The notes under the pieces: generated by a model
What the model saw: the letters and a program-made list of their open reading frames with translations, nothing else
What the model was told of the DNA's origin: nothing
Database searches by the model: none
In this document: positions 25,314 to 33,496 of the stretch, one piece after another
Position numbering within the stretch: position 1 is the stretch's first letter
How the letters are laid out: each line of letters starts with the position of its first letter
NCBI RefSeq assembly: GCF_900215245.1
Contig: NZ_LT907842.1
Coordinates: 4,712,001-4,776,000 of the forward strand
Direction: 5' to 3'
DNA: 64,000 bases
From: Pseudomonas fluorescens
GTDB lineage: Bacteria; Pseudomonadota; Gammaproteobacteria; Pseudomonadales; Pseudomonadaceae
Translations under genes and position numbers: made by a program

Positions 25314-25874
25314 ATGCGTTTGTCTTTGGTTCTTTTTCTTTCTCTGCTTCCAAGCCTTTCGTCAGCAGATATTGGACTTAACAATATGATCGAAAGCTAC
25401 GAGTCACAAAAAAGTGGTGATTATCTAAATGATCAAGAGTTATCTTTTTTAAGTCACGAAATTGGCATGCGTCTTTTGGCGAGTGAAAAATACGATTCCG
25501 CTATCACTTACTTTAAAACCGCATTAGAGATCGACCAGAATATTGACAAAAATGACCCCGGCCTCGGGGGGCGCTGGACATATTTAGGCCAGGCATACAC
25601 GCTTAATGGTCAGATAAATAATGGTATTGAATCGCTCCAGCGCGCCCTTCAGATAGATGAGCAGCACTACCCTGAGGGGCACCTGAATATTGGAATTGCA
25701 CACGGAAATTTGGGTTGGGCTTTAATTCGATCTCGAAACTATCAGAGCGCAAATGATCATTTAAAAATAGCTTGCGCAATCTTCTTGGAAGAGTTTGGCG
25801 AAAACCACCCCCAAACTCTAGACTGCCACAAGAAGCTGAACGTTACCCTCAAGTACCTGCAGAAGAACCGATAA
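25314..25874 (+). CDS. Secreted or periplasmic TPR-repeat protein
   Basis: 186 residues. A signal peptide covers about 1-18 (MRLSLVLFLSLLPSLSSA). It is followed by at least three tetratricopeptide helices pairs (YDSAITYFKTALEIDQN, NNGIESLQRALQIDEQ, YQSANDHLKIACAIFLEE). TPR arrays mediate protein contacts; no enzymatic domain is seen. AGGGGA precedes the ATG, only 15 bases after the attC-like site. That is the normal position of a cassette gene. Base composition is lower in GC than the chromosome around it. Confidence 0.8.
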   Translation: MRLSLVLFLSLLPSLSSADIGLNNMIESYESQKSGDYLNDQELSFLSHEIGMRLLASEKYDSAITYFKTALEIDQNIDKNDPGLGGRWTYLGQAYTLNGQINNGIESLQRALQIDEQHYPEGHLNIGIAHGNLGWALIRSRNYQSANDHLKIACAIFLEEFGENHPQTLDCHKKLNVTLKYLQKNR

Positions 25875-26084
25875 TAGGGATGCGCGACTATAAATAAGCA
25901 CCAATCGCCACAAGATTTATTGTTTTGCTTTACGGGCATTGCCAGGCCGCTTCTGGCAGGTACGGCTTCAGCCCATTTACATATGCACCAACGACACATA
26001 ACAACTGATTTAAATCATTCTCTTAAATAGTAGGGGTTAGAGCACATTTAAATAAAGGTGGCCTGACCCCCAATATTTTTTCAA

Positions 26085-26510
26085 TCAGCGCTTCAAAGCA
26101 TCACATTGGGCACGCAGGTCCCTGTTGGAGATTGAACCGCAGCTACCGTTGTTGGTTTTCGCGTTACACAAATAGCGCTGATCACTGTCGTCGATGCTAT
26201 TGCAGCTGCCTCCGTTGGTTTCAGCATTGCAGGCATAGCGCAGGTCGCGGTCGGAGATGGAGTTGCAGCTTCCATGATTGGTCTTGGCATTGCAGTAATA
26301 ACGCTGGTCACTGTCGCTGATGCTATTGCAGCTGCTCCCATTGGTTTCCGCGTTGCAGGTGTAGCGCAGGTCGCTGTCGGAGATAGAGTTGCAGCTACCA
26401 TGGCCTTCCTTGGCTTTGCAGTAAGCGCGTTGGTCCGAATCGCCAATGCTGTCGCAGCCGGCAAAGGCGTTGCCGCTAATCAACAACAACAGCACAAGAA
26501 TCACTCTCAT
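26085..26510 (-). CDS. Secreted cysteine-rich tandem-repeat protein
   Basis: 141 residues. A signal peptide (about 1-18, ending SGNAFA) precedes six near-identical 21-residue repeats of the form CNSISDSDxRYxCNAxTNxG. Each repeat has two cysteines, so each probably forms a disulfide-linked loop in the periplasm. I do not recognise a named family. AAGGAAG lies eight bases before the ATG; a GTG one codon earlier is possible. The repeats alternate (DSDQRYYCNA versus DxDLRYxCNA), suggesting duplication of a 42-residue pair. Confidence 0.75.
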   Translation of the reverse strand: MRVILVLLLLISGNAFAGCDSIGDSDQRAYCKAKEGHGSCNSISDSDLRYTCNAETNGSSCNSISDSDQRYYCNAKTNHGSCNSISDRDLRYACNAETNGGSCNSIDDSDQRYLCNAKTNNGSCGSISNRDLRAQCDALKR

Positions 26511-26916
26511 CACTTTCTTCCTTGGTTTACCGGGACGCTATTCGGTATTTTTGGCCCGGCTGGCCATGCTGCACAACGGCGCGTCAAATTGCCATCACCT
26601 TAAGAAAAAGCTCACTTTTTTCCAGCCATCTTATTGCGCCTCCAGCGCCGAGCCGTCGCCCGACGCCCGAGAGTTGTCATGGCAATAAACCCTATTGAGT
26701 CTGAGTGGTGTGCAAGCTTCGTAGGCTGCTAGCAGCTACTCACTGACGTTTGCGTTTTGCCGACAGCAAACGGTTCGCCTACGGCCAAAAACAAAAAAAC
26801 CACCCACACCCCAGCCGCAAAGCCACGATATGGATGGTTCCACCCATCCGTCTCAAAACACTACATTCGGTTCACTCAAACCCCACCCACCAACTTCCCC
26901 TATCCATCCGTCGCTT
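26511..26916. other. Region without a recognisable gene
   Basis: About 400 bases between the Cys-repeat gene and the permease remnant. The right half is unusually C-rich on the plus strand. No ORF with a ribosome site or known motif is seen. Confidence 0.5.
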
Positions 26917-27310
26917 TTAAGCACTACCCCGACTCGCCAACCAAAAATACAACGGCGACGTCACCACCAACCCCACCACCCAAGACAAATCCGCCCCGTT
27001 AATGCGTTCGGAAATCGGCTCCACATACAGCGGCGTGTTCATAAACGCAATCTGCACCGCAATCCCCACTGCATATGCCAGCACCATGTCGACGAAGTGG
27101 CCGATGAAGTCTTTGCCGGCGAACACGGCTGCAATCGCGCAGGCGGCGAGTACGAGGATGGAGATCACCGCGCGGCTTTTGGCGGTTGGAATCCAGCGAT
27201 ACGCGAAGGTCTGCACCAGGGTGAAGATTCGACAGCACCGCGCCGTACAGGTTGAGGGCGTTGTGGCTGATCACGTTGAGCAGGAACAGCACCGGCATCA
27301 ACTGAAGCCG
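26917..27310 (-). pseudogene. NCS1 (purine/cytosine permease-like) transporter remnant
   Basis: The two frames together encode the C-terminal membrane part of a nucleobase-cation symporter. One frame gives LMPVLFLLNVISHNALNLYG; after a one-base insertion near 27227 the next frame continues TLVQTFAYRWIPTAKSR and ends VVGLVVTSPLYFWLASR. The N-terminal three quarters are missing; the RraA-like gene ends just upstream. NCS1 carriers import cytosine, allantoin or related compounds, so the adjacent operon may once have had its own importer. Non-functional as seen. Confidence 0.7.
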
Positions 27311-27326
27311 CACCCGCTGCGGCTTC
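27304..27326. repeat. Nine-pair hairpin after the RraA-like gene
   Basis: GAAGCCGCA (27304-27312), loop CCCGC, TGCGGCTTC (27318-27326). It lies 14 bases beyond the RraA-like stop codon in its direction of transcription. No T run follows, so termination efficiency is uncertain. Confidence 0.5.
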
Positions 27327-27339
27327 TGTCGTCGGCCCG

Positions 27340-27993
27340 TCAGCGGCGCGGGGTCTGCAAGGCGTGGTAGCCGTAATCGGCGCGGGCTTTGCGTAAAGGA
27401 ACGCCCGCCTCGATAGCCGCACGAATATGCGCTTCGGCCTGGTGGATTTCTTCGGCCACCGCCAGCACTTCGCTCAGTGAACCGGCCGGAATCACTACCA
27501 GGCCATCACCGTCACCGCGCAACCAATCATCGGGCTGTACTCGTACGCCGCCCAGCGTAACGGGCGCCTGGATCGCTTCGACACGCACGCGATCCTTGCC
27601 GGTGCGCATCCAGTTACCCCGGGCAAAGATCGGGTAGTTAAGCGCCAGCGCACGGTCGACATCGCGGCAGATACCGTCAATCACCGTTCCGGCCAACTGC
27701 TTGCGGGCGGCGGTGGAGGTCAGCAAATCGCCCCACACGGTGGTGTCGAGCCGCGCCTGGTTGTCGATCACTACCACTTGGCCGGCCTCAAGGTCGTCGA
27801 TGTAGTCACCCACCGAGCCGCCGTCCAGGCCAATAGGGCCGTAGCGCAGGGTCCAGGCTTTGCCTGTGAGGTTGAACGAGCGGTCCAGAGGCATGATGTC
27901 GGTGCACTGGCAAACAATCTTCAGGCGGTCCATCGCATCGCTGAGGTCGGTGCAACTCAGGGCGTTGAGACGGGTAAAAATAGAGGTTTGCAT
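27340..27993 (-). CDS. RraA-like / 4-hydroxy-4-methyl-2-oxoglutarate aldolase family protein
   Basis: 217 residues of the RraA-like fold (formerly dimethylmenaquinone methyltransferase family). The family's metal-site region is seen as GDLLTSTAARKQLAGTVIDG followed by CRDVDRALALNYPIFARG, with the Arg-Asp pair used by HMG/CHA aldolases and oxaloacetate decarboxylases. Enzymatic members release pyruvate from 2-keto acids; others inhibit RNase E. Operon position after a 2-hydroxyacid dehydrogenase and a PEPC-like protein favours a metabolic role on C3/C4 keto acids. It is 27 bases downstream of the dehydrogenase. Confidence 0.82.
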   Translation of the reverse strand: MQTSIFTRLNALSCTDLSDAMDRLKIVCQCTDIMPLDRSFNLTGKAWTLRYGPIGLDGGSVGDYIDDLEAGQVVVIDNQARLDTTVWGDLLTSTAARKQLAGTVIDGICRDVDRALALNYPIFARGNWMRTGKDRVRVEAIQAPVTLGGVRVQPDDWLRGDGDGLVVIPAGSLSEVLAVAEEIHQAEAHIRAAIEAGVPLRKARADYGYHALQTPRR

Positions 27994-28020
27994 GATGTGG
28001 CCTTCCTTGTGTCCGGTAGG

Positions 28021-29076
28021 TTAACGCGCGCTGGCGGCGGCACTGAATGCGTGGATCTTGTCGACGATCTGGCGCGACGCCGTCCTGATTGCCGTGGTGG
28101 TATTGCCGGCGATGTGTGGCGTCAGTTGCGCGTTGGGAATGCCGGTCAGTGGCGAGTCGAACCGGTCTTTTTCCAGGGTAAAGGTATCGATGGCGACCGC
28201 TTTGATATGCCTGGGAAACTGGCGCATGAAGGCTGCCAACTGGTGCTCGTCGACGATCCCGCCGCGAGCGGTATTGATGAGGATTGAACCCTGGCGCATC
28301 TGCCGGAACTCGGCAGTGCCGAACAAGCCGCGGGTCTGCGGGGTGAGCGGTACGTGGATCGAGACGAGGTCCGCCTCGGCCAGTAACTGTTCCAGGCTTG
28401 CTCGTCGTTCAAGCTCAAGGTTGCGCGCCACCGGTTCGGTAAACCGCTCGGACCCGGTGGCGATCACCTTGATGCCCAGCGCCGCAGCTTTGCGCGCCAC
28501 CTGCCGGGCAATGCTGCCGGTGCCCACCAGCCCAAGCGTCAGTTCGGCGTATTCGCGGGCAGGTGCCAAGCTGCCTTTTGCCCAATGGCCGTTGTGCGTT
28601 TCGGTGTTGTAGTCATCCAGGTCGCGCGACAGAAACAGCGCCTGGGCCACGACGTATTCGGCAACAGCGGCCGCGTTGGAACCTGGCGTGTTGAGTATCG
28701 CCACGCCACACTGCTCGCACGCCAGCCGATCAATATGGTTAACCCCGGTGCCGGCCTGGGCAATGGCGCGCAGGGGAGTGGCCAGCGCGGGCGAGGTGGC
28801 GGCGCGGATCAGGCTGGCACCGAAGGGGATGTTCAGGCGCGTCTTGAACACGCTATAACCCCCGGCCTGAGTCACCGCGGCAATAAAGGCAGGCTCGTCA
28901 TGGCAGTTGATCTCGGCATAGTGAATGCGCGTGGCGTAGTGCTGCCGGATGCGGTCTTTGTCGGCGAAGTAGTGCAGGTTGAGGGTGACGACCAGGCCCA
29001 GCTCAAGAAAGCGATCGACTTCCTCAAACAGTAACGGCGGCCCGGGGGCATCGAGTATCAGGGTGGTAAATGCCAT
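28021..29076 (-). CDS. D-isomer-specific 2-hydroxyacid dehydrogenase
   Basis: 351 residues with the split substrate/NAD domain plan. The NAD loop is GLVGTGSIARQVA (about 180). The catalytic Arg is in INTARGGIVDE, the Glu in DTFTLEKDRF and the His in LTPHIAGNT. The family interconverts 2-keto acids and D-2-hydroxy acids with NAD(P)H. Substrate unknown; neighbours suggest oxaloacetate-, pyruvate- or glyoxylate-type acids. It sits between the PEPC-like and RraA-like genes on the same strand, with a strong hairpin in the 64-base gap upstream. Confidence 0.92.
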   Translation of the reverse strand: MAFTTLILDAPGPPLLFEEVDRFLELGLVVTLNLHYFADKDRIRQHYATRIHYAEINCHDEPAFIAAVTQAGGYSVFKTRLNIPFGASLIRAATSPALATPLRAIAQAGTGVNHIDRLACEQCGVAILNTPGSNAAAVAEYVVAQALFLSRDLDDYNTETHNGHWAKGSLAPAREYAELTLGLVGTGSIARQVARKAAALGIKVIATGSERFTEPVARNLELERRASLEQLLAEADLVSIHVPLTPQTRGLFGTAEFRQMRQGSILINTARGGIVDEHQLAAFMRQFPRHIKAVAIDTFTLEKDRFDSPLTGIPNAQLTPHIAGNTTTAIRTASRQIVDKIHAFSAAASAR

Positions 29077-29106
29077 ACAGTTGATCCTCTTGAAGGGTAG
29101 CGCCTG

Positions 29107-29134
29107 CCGATACCCAGGTTGCCCTGGGTATCGG
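29107..29134. repeat. Perfect 12-bp hairpin inside the PEPC-like operon
   Basis: CCGATACCCAGG (29107-29118), loop TTGC, CCTGGGTATCGG (29123-29134). It lies between the PEPC-like stop and the dehydrogenase start. Without a T tract it is more likely an mRNA processing or stability element, or an attenuator, than a plain terminator. Confidence 0.7.
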
Positions 29135-29140
29135 GGTTAA

Positions 29141-31828
29141 TCACCAGGTGAAATGGTGCGCGCTTGCGGGATCGACCAGGCCCGCGTCGGTACTCACGGC
29201 CGCGAGGAACCCGCTGTAGAAATCATTCAGCGATGAACACTGGATGAACTCGGGATTGCGCTTGGCGTAGATAAGAAACAACCGATAGATTCGCAGGTTC
29301 TTTTCCTTGCGGTAGACCTCTGCCTTGAGGCTCGGCCACAGATTGAGCAAGCTGCTTTCCTTGATTTTCCACGGGTCCGCCGGCTCGGTGCCGGTGGTGG
29401 CTTTGTGGACAAAGCGCTTACCTTCAATGACTTCCAGGTGCAGGCTGGCCAGCAGTTGTTCGGCCGTGCCGACGGCTTCGGTCTTCAAGGCTTGCGCCAG
29501 CGCCAGGATGTGGGCCTTTTCCGGGATGCTGCCGGTCAAGGTCAGCCAGGCGCATTTGAGGTCGGTTCGCGCAATGGCGTAGGCCATGCCTTTGACGTAG
29601 GTGTGAAAGCTCTCATCCTCGTTGAAGGCCTTCGCCAACTGCGTGGCCGGCTCTTGCGCGAACTGCCCGACGCCGATCAGTTCGCTGTGCAACCCACCGG
29701 CCAGCAAGGCGCGGGTCCAGGGAATCGCACGAATGGCATCGGGGCGCGACTCGAACACTTTGATGTTGAAGATACGCGAAGGCGGCCGGGTGCCCTTGGC
29801 GGTGGCCCTGACCACGTCAAATCGCGCCAGGTCGCGCAGCAGAGCGGGCAGTGCCGGGTGCTCGAAGAACGTCGCCTGGTAGCGGCGCACCACGTCCCCC
29901 CAACGTTGAATCCTGTCGGCGATGACTGCCTCGGACGGTTGTGGCTGGGGCTCGGCGTGCATACGGTACAACTGGCTGAGAAAGTTGACGGACTGGTTGC
30001 GGGTCAGCAGATGAGCGCGCATCTCTGCGCACCCGGCCAGCATGAACCGGGTTTCCGGACCGTCCAGCGCACCGAACTCCTGCAAGGTCTCGGCGATCAC
30101 CCCGTTACACCGCGCGTGTTCGCCACCCATGATGACGTGGGCGACCACTTCGATGCCGTAGCGGGCCGCAATCGACTTGTGCTGGTTGGCAATCGCCATA
30201 TTCAGTTTGTGCATGGCCTTGCCGCCTTGCTTGCCCGTGTCGCTGGGGCCAAACGTGATGTATTGGCGGTTGCCGCGTGTTGCCAGGTGCTGGCGGTATA
30301 CCGGGTTTTCGTACACCTCATGCACCGTGGCAAGCGTGCGCTCGGCACCGGCGAGGTCTTCGGGTTGCAGGGCGATGTCGATCCCGTCGCGCACTTGGGC
30401 CGCCTTCATCAAGAACAGCACCTCCAGCGTGCTGAGGGCTGAGGTGTACTCGGCGATCCCGTGGATTTTCATCCTGTCGCGATAACGGTCGGGCATTTCA
30501 AACCGCTCAATCGCATTGCGCGCATCGTGCATGCGGATATAGCTCGGGTCCTGCTCCATCAGCGCAATGTAATCCTGGCCGGCGTATTGCTGGGCTTTCT
30601 TGGTATAAATCGGCGTGGTGCGTTGCAGATATCCTTGCCACAGGGCCGCGGGTGTCTGGGCCGCCTCGCCTTCCAGCGCGACCTCAAGCGCAGCTTGACG
30701 CGCACGTTCATCCAGCTCGCGATAGTGCAGGCCCTGGCCCAGGCCGATGGATTCCAGCCATTGGCTGGACAGAATTTCATCGACCACGCTGGCGAACATC
30801 TCGGCGTTTTCACGAAACTCGATATCCAGGTAGTGAAAGCCAAACGCATGCACCCGCAGCAGCAGGCGGTCGATGGCCGCCGGCTGGGTAAAACGGATGC
30901 TGCCCAGTGCCTCGATCAGCTCAGCGGGCTGCTCGAAATGCGCGGGGTGATCCTTGCCCAGGCGTGCCCGAATCTCTTCCAGGCGATGCTGTGCGCCGCC
31001 GGCCTTGATCAGGCTGTCGATATCAGCGATGTAGCGGTTGCGCAGCGCGGTTTCCAGCGCCACGACCAGGGTTTCGGTGTGCTGGTTGGTGTCATAGGGG
31101 CGGCCATCCTTGTCGCCGTATAACCAGGTAAACAAGCTCAGCCATTTTTCCTGCGTCGCCAGGCCCAGGGCGTGATGCACGTCGGGCAACGCGTCATACA
31201 CACTGTCGGCGTAAAAAATCTGCGACTCGATATCGGTGCCATTACTGCCCGACCACACGGCGTTGTATAACTTCAGCAACAGCTGCGCAGTGACTTGGGG
31301 CTTTTTGAGACCACGGTCTTCGACGTGCTGCGCCAGTTTCTGCAAGGCCAGCACGACGGAATGCTTGAGCTGGTCGGTCTCTTTGCACAGCAGCCCCAGG
31401 CTGATATTTACCCCGGCCGGCGCCGCAATCAACTGCGAGTCGAGCGTGAGCAACTGACGGGGCAGGCTGGCTTGCGAAGCAATCTGGGTCGCCACGCTTC
31501 TGACTGACAATTCGAACAGCAGCTGCTTGATCAGCAACAACTTCCAGAACGCCTCGACGTCTTTGCTGGAGCGGGACTCGAAGAACGCCTTGCCCAACGC
31601 CGCCGCCAATTTCGCATCAGCCTTGTCCAGATACGACAGCGTATCAATTTCGGCGTAGATCCTCAGGCAGGCTCGGGTGTGCGGGGTTTGGGAAGCGTCA
31701 TCTGTGTTGGCCTTGAGTGCGTGCTCCAGTGCTCGCCATAGAACGTCATGCAGTAACGCGGGGTTGGTATGGCGCAATGACGGGCGAGTTGATGCATTTT
31801 CCAGTATGGAATTGATCACATGATTCAT
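29141..31828 (-). CDS. Phosphoenolpyruvate carboxylase-like protein lacking canonical catalytic motifs
   Basis: 895 residues, the length of bacterial PEPC. Several segments match its fold: YGDKDGRP (237-244, for GGDRDGNP), FGPSDTGKQGG (526-536, for YSDSxKDGG with the Lys kept), and ESRPDAIRAIPW (693-704, for SRPxxLRAIPW). The N-terminal TAHPTE motif with the catalytic His is absent. The FHGRGGxxGRGG loop is replaced by MGGEHARCNG (567-576), and the C-terminal RNTG end is absent. It is therefore probably not an ordinary anaplerotic PEPC. GAGGCT precedes the chosen ATG. First gene of an operon with a 2-hydroxyacid dehydrogenase and RraA-like protein. Confidence 0.78.
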   Translation of the reverse strand: MNHVINSILENASTRPSLRHTNPALLHDVLWRALEHALKANTDDASQTPHTRACLRIYAEIDTLSYLDKADAKLAAALGKAFFESRSSKDVEAFWKLLLIKQLLFELSVRSVATQIASQASLPRQLLTLDSQLIAAPAGVNISLGLLCKETDQLKHSVVLALQKLAQHVEDRGLKKPQVTAQLLLKLYNAVWSGSNGTDIESQIFYADSVYDALPDVHHALGLATQEKWLSLFTWLYGDKDGRPYDTNQHTETLVVALETALRNRYIADIDSLIKAGGAQHRLEEIRARLGKDHPAHFEQPAELIEALGSIRFTQPAAIDRLLLRVHAFGFHYLDIEFRENAEMFASVVDEILSSQWLESIGLGQGLHYRELDERARQAALEVALEGEAAQTPAALWQGYLQRTTPIYTKKAQQYAGQDYIALMEQDPSYIRMHDARNAIERFEMPDRYRDRMKIHGIAEYTSALSTLEVLFLMKAAQVRDGIDIALQPEDLAGAERTLATVHEVYENPVYRQHLATRGNRQYITFGPSDTGKQGGKAMHKLNMAIANQHKSIAARYGIEVVAHVIMGGEHARCNGVIAETLQEFGALDGPETRFMLAGCAEMRAHLLTRNQSVNFLSQLYRMHAEPQPQPSEAVIADRIQRWGDVVRRYQATFFEHPALPALLRDLARFDVVRATAKGTRPPSRIFNIKVFESRPDAIRAIPWTRALLAGGLHSELIGVGQFAQEPATQLAKAFNEDESFHTYVKGMAYAIARTDLKCAWLTLTGSIPEKAHILALAQALKTEAVGTAEQLLASLHLEVIEGKRFVHKATTGTEPADPWKIKESSLLNLWPSLKAEVYRKEKNLRIYRLFLIYAKRNPEFIQCSSLNDFYSGFLAAVSTDAGLVDPASAHHFTW

Positions 31829-32440
31829 GGGTTCGAGCCTCGATAATTGTACAAATCCCTTGTTTGCAGTGTGCCGAACAGGCACACGCAAAATCATCAA
31901 TGTCCCAGGCTTAACCCACCGCGTCGTAACGAACGGAACTCACCTGTTCGCCGACAGAAAGCCCCCCTTGTCGGTACCGAAAAACGGCAAAAAAATGAAA
32001 CAACTTGTTACATCTGCGCGAAATAAAACATGCGCCGAATTTGTCGACAAAAGACCTTTTTGGAATAGAACGCTAGGAAAAAATGATAGGGAGCTAATAA
32101 AAAACCCAACGCTGAGTGCTGTTTCAGTGCCGCGCTGATTTCTAAAACCCTGATTCTTCGACATTAAATTCACTCGTTCAAAAAACGCTTGCCCAAGCAG
32201 GAATCTCGCCTAGCCACGGCCTGCGAGCGCAACCTAAACAATTCTTCATAAACTCGAATGTATGGAAAAAGCAGAGCAGGCTTATTGCCAGCCCTTTAGA
32301 GTCATTTTTCGCATTGAGCGTCCTACCCAAGGCGTGCGCGCCTGGGCAGTAAAAATTATCGTGGTCTGACCCCGTTGTTACCGTTTTTACCCTGACCCAC
32401 CGCCATCGCGGGCAAGCCCGCTCCCACAAGGTTTCATGCC
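31829..32440. other. Long regulatory/intergenic region upstream of the PEPC-like operon
   Basis: About 610 bases without a credible gene, AT-rich in the middle. It contains a GTGTGCC-N5-GGCACAC palindrome (31869-31887), 41 bases before the PEPC-like ATG, that may be an operator. It also has a GTGGTCTGACCCCGTT repeat (32361-32376) and a REP half (32404-32428). Short open frames here lack ribosome sites. Confidence 0.5.
31869..31887. promoter_or_regulatory. Palindrome upstream of the PEPC-like operon, candidate operator
   Basis: GTGTGCC, five bases, GGCACAC: perfect 7-5-7 symmetry close to the expected promoter of the leftward operon. The cognate regulator is not in view; function inferred from position. 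Confidence 0.4.
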
Positions 32441-32875
32441 ATGCCTACGATCCGCGTCATGACCCCAACCGACTACGACGCTGTGCTCGAACTGATGCAA
32501 AACACCCCCGGCATTTCCCTGCGCGATGCCGACGGCCGCGAGGCCACGCAGCGTTATCTGGCGCGTAACCCGCAGATGAGTTTTGTCGCCGAAGCCGCAG
32601 GCCGGTTGATCGGCTGTGTGATGTGCGGCCATGATGGGCGGCGCGGGTATTTGCAGCACTTGCTGGTGCTGCCGGGCTTTCGCCGTCAGGGCATCGCGCA
32701 AACGCTGGTCGAGCGTTGCCTCACCGCGCTGGAGCAGCAGGGCATCCACAAATGCCACCTCGACGTGTTCAAGACCAACACCCACGCGGCTCAGTATTGG
32801 CAAGGCCAGGGCTGGACGCTACGAACGGATATCGACCGTTATTCATTCACCCGCGAGGGCCATGAAAACGCATGA
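32441..32875 (+). CDS. GNAT family N-acetyltransferase
   Basis: 144 residues. Motif A is visible as LLVLPGFRRQGIAQTLVERC and the end motif as AAQYWQGQGWTLRTDIDRYS. The beginning VMTPTDYDAVLELMQNTPG is typical of the general GNAT fold. Acceptor unknown. A second GNAT gene follows after 12 bases on the same strand, so they are likely co-transcribed. Confidence 0.9.
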   Translation: MPTIRVMTPTDYDAVLELMQNTPGISLRDADGREATQRYLARNPQMSFVAEAAGRLIGCVMCGHDGRRGYLQHLLVLPGFRRQGIAQTLVERCLTALEQQGIHKCHLDVFKTNTHAAQYWQGQGWTLRTDIDRYSFTREGHENA

Positions 32876-32887
32876 AAGGACCACGCA

Positions 32888-33361
32888 ATGCTCGAAATCA
32901 AACGGGCCACCCCTGATGACGCCAACGCCGCGTTTCACATCCGCCGCGAAGCCATTCGCAGCCAATGCATCGGCGCCTACACCGCTGAGCAAATGGCGCT
33001 GTGGACGCGAGGCAGCGCTGAGGACGGCTACAGCGTGCTGATGGACAAACCGTTTTACCTGGGTTGGGTACAGGGTGAACCGGTCGCCACTGGCATGCTC
33101 GACCTCGACAACAATGAAGTGGGCGCGCTGTTTGTACTGCCGGCGTTCACCGGCCGTGGGTACGCCAAACACATGCTGGAGCACCTGGAAAAGCTCGCGC
33201 GGGCATCAGCGATTGAACAGGTGGTGCTGGACGCCACGTTGAACGCGGCGAGCTTCTACAGAGCGTGCGGGTATGTGGGCGAAGAGCAGGCGGTGTATCA
33301 CTCGCCGTCGGGGTTAACCTTGGCGTGCATCCCGATGGTAAAGCGGCTGTCGGCGGTGTAA
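32888..33361 (+). CDS. GNAT family N-acetyltransferase
   Basis: 157 residues with acetyl-CoA motif A as ALFVLPAFTGRGYAKHMLEH and motif B as NAASFYRACGYVGEEQAVYH. The substrate is unknown. AAAGGA lies just before the ATG. It is a distant relative of the preceding GNAT rather than a recent duplicate. A REPIN begins 19 bases after its stop. Confidence 0.9.
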   Translation: MLEIKRATPDDANAAFHIRREAIRSQCIGAYTAEQMALWTRGSAEDGYSVLMDKPFYLGWVQGEPVATGMLDLDNNEVGALFVLPAFTGRGYAKHMLEHLEKLARASAIEQVVLDATLNAASFYRACGYVGEEQAVYHSPSGLTLACIPMVKRLSAV

Positions 33362-33379
33362 CGAACACCGCCGAACCCT

Positions 33380-33487
33380 GTGGGAGCTATCGAGCCCCGG
33401 CGAGGCTGCGATGGCGGTGGCACTGTCAAAATAGGTGTCGCCTGATACACCGCTATCGCAGCCTCGCTAAAGCTCGGCAGCTCCCAC
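33380..33487. repeat. REPIN (paired inverted REP elements)
   Basis: GTGGGAGCTATCGAGCCCCG at the left; AGCTCGGCAGCTCCCAC at the right. The inner arms GCGAGGCTGCGAT and ATCGCAGCCTCGC are also complementary. Located between the convergent GNAT and HIT genes. Confidence 0.9.
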
Positions 33488-33496
33488 ACTTGCTCT

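Noticed and set aside
31827..32138. Plus-strand ORF upstream of the PEPC-like gene
   Set aside because: No ribosome site, no motif, and it lies in the regulatory region; better explained as promoter sequence.
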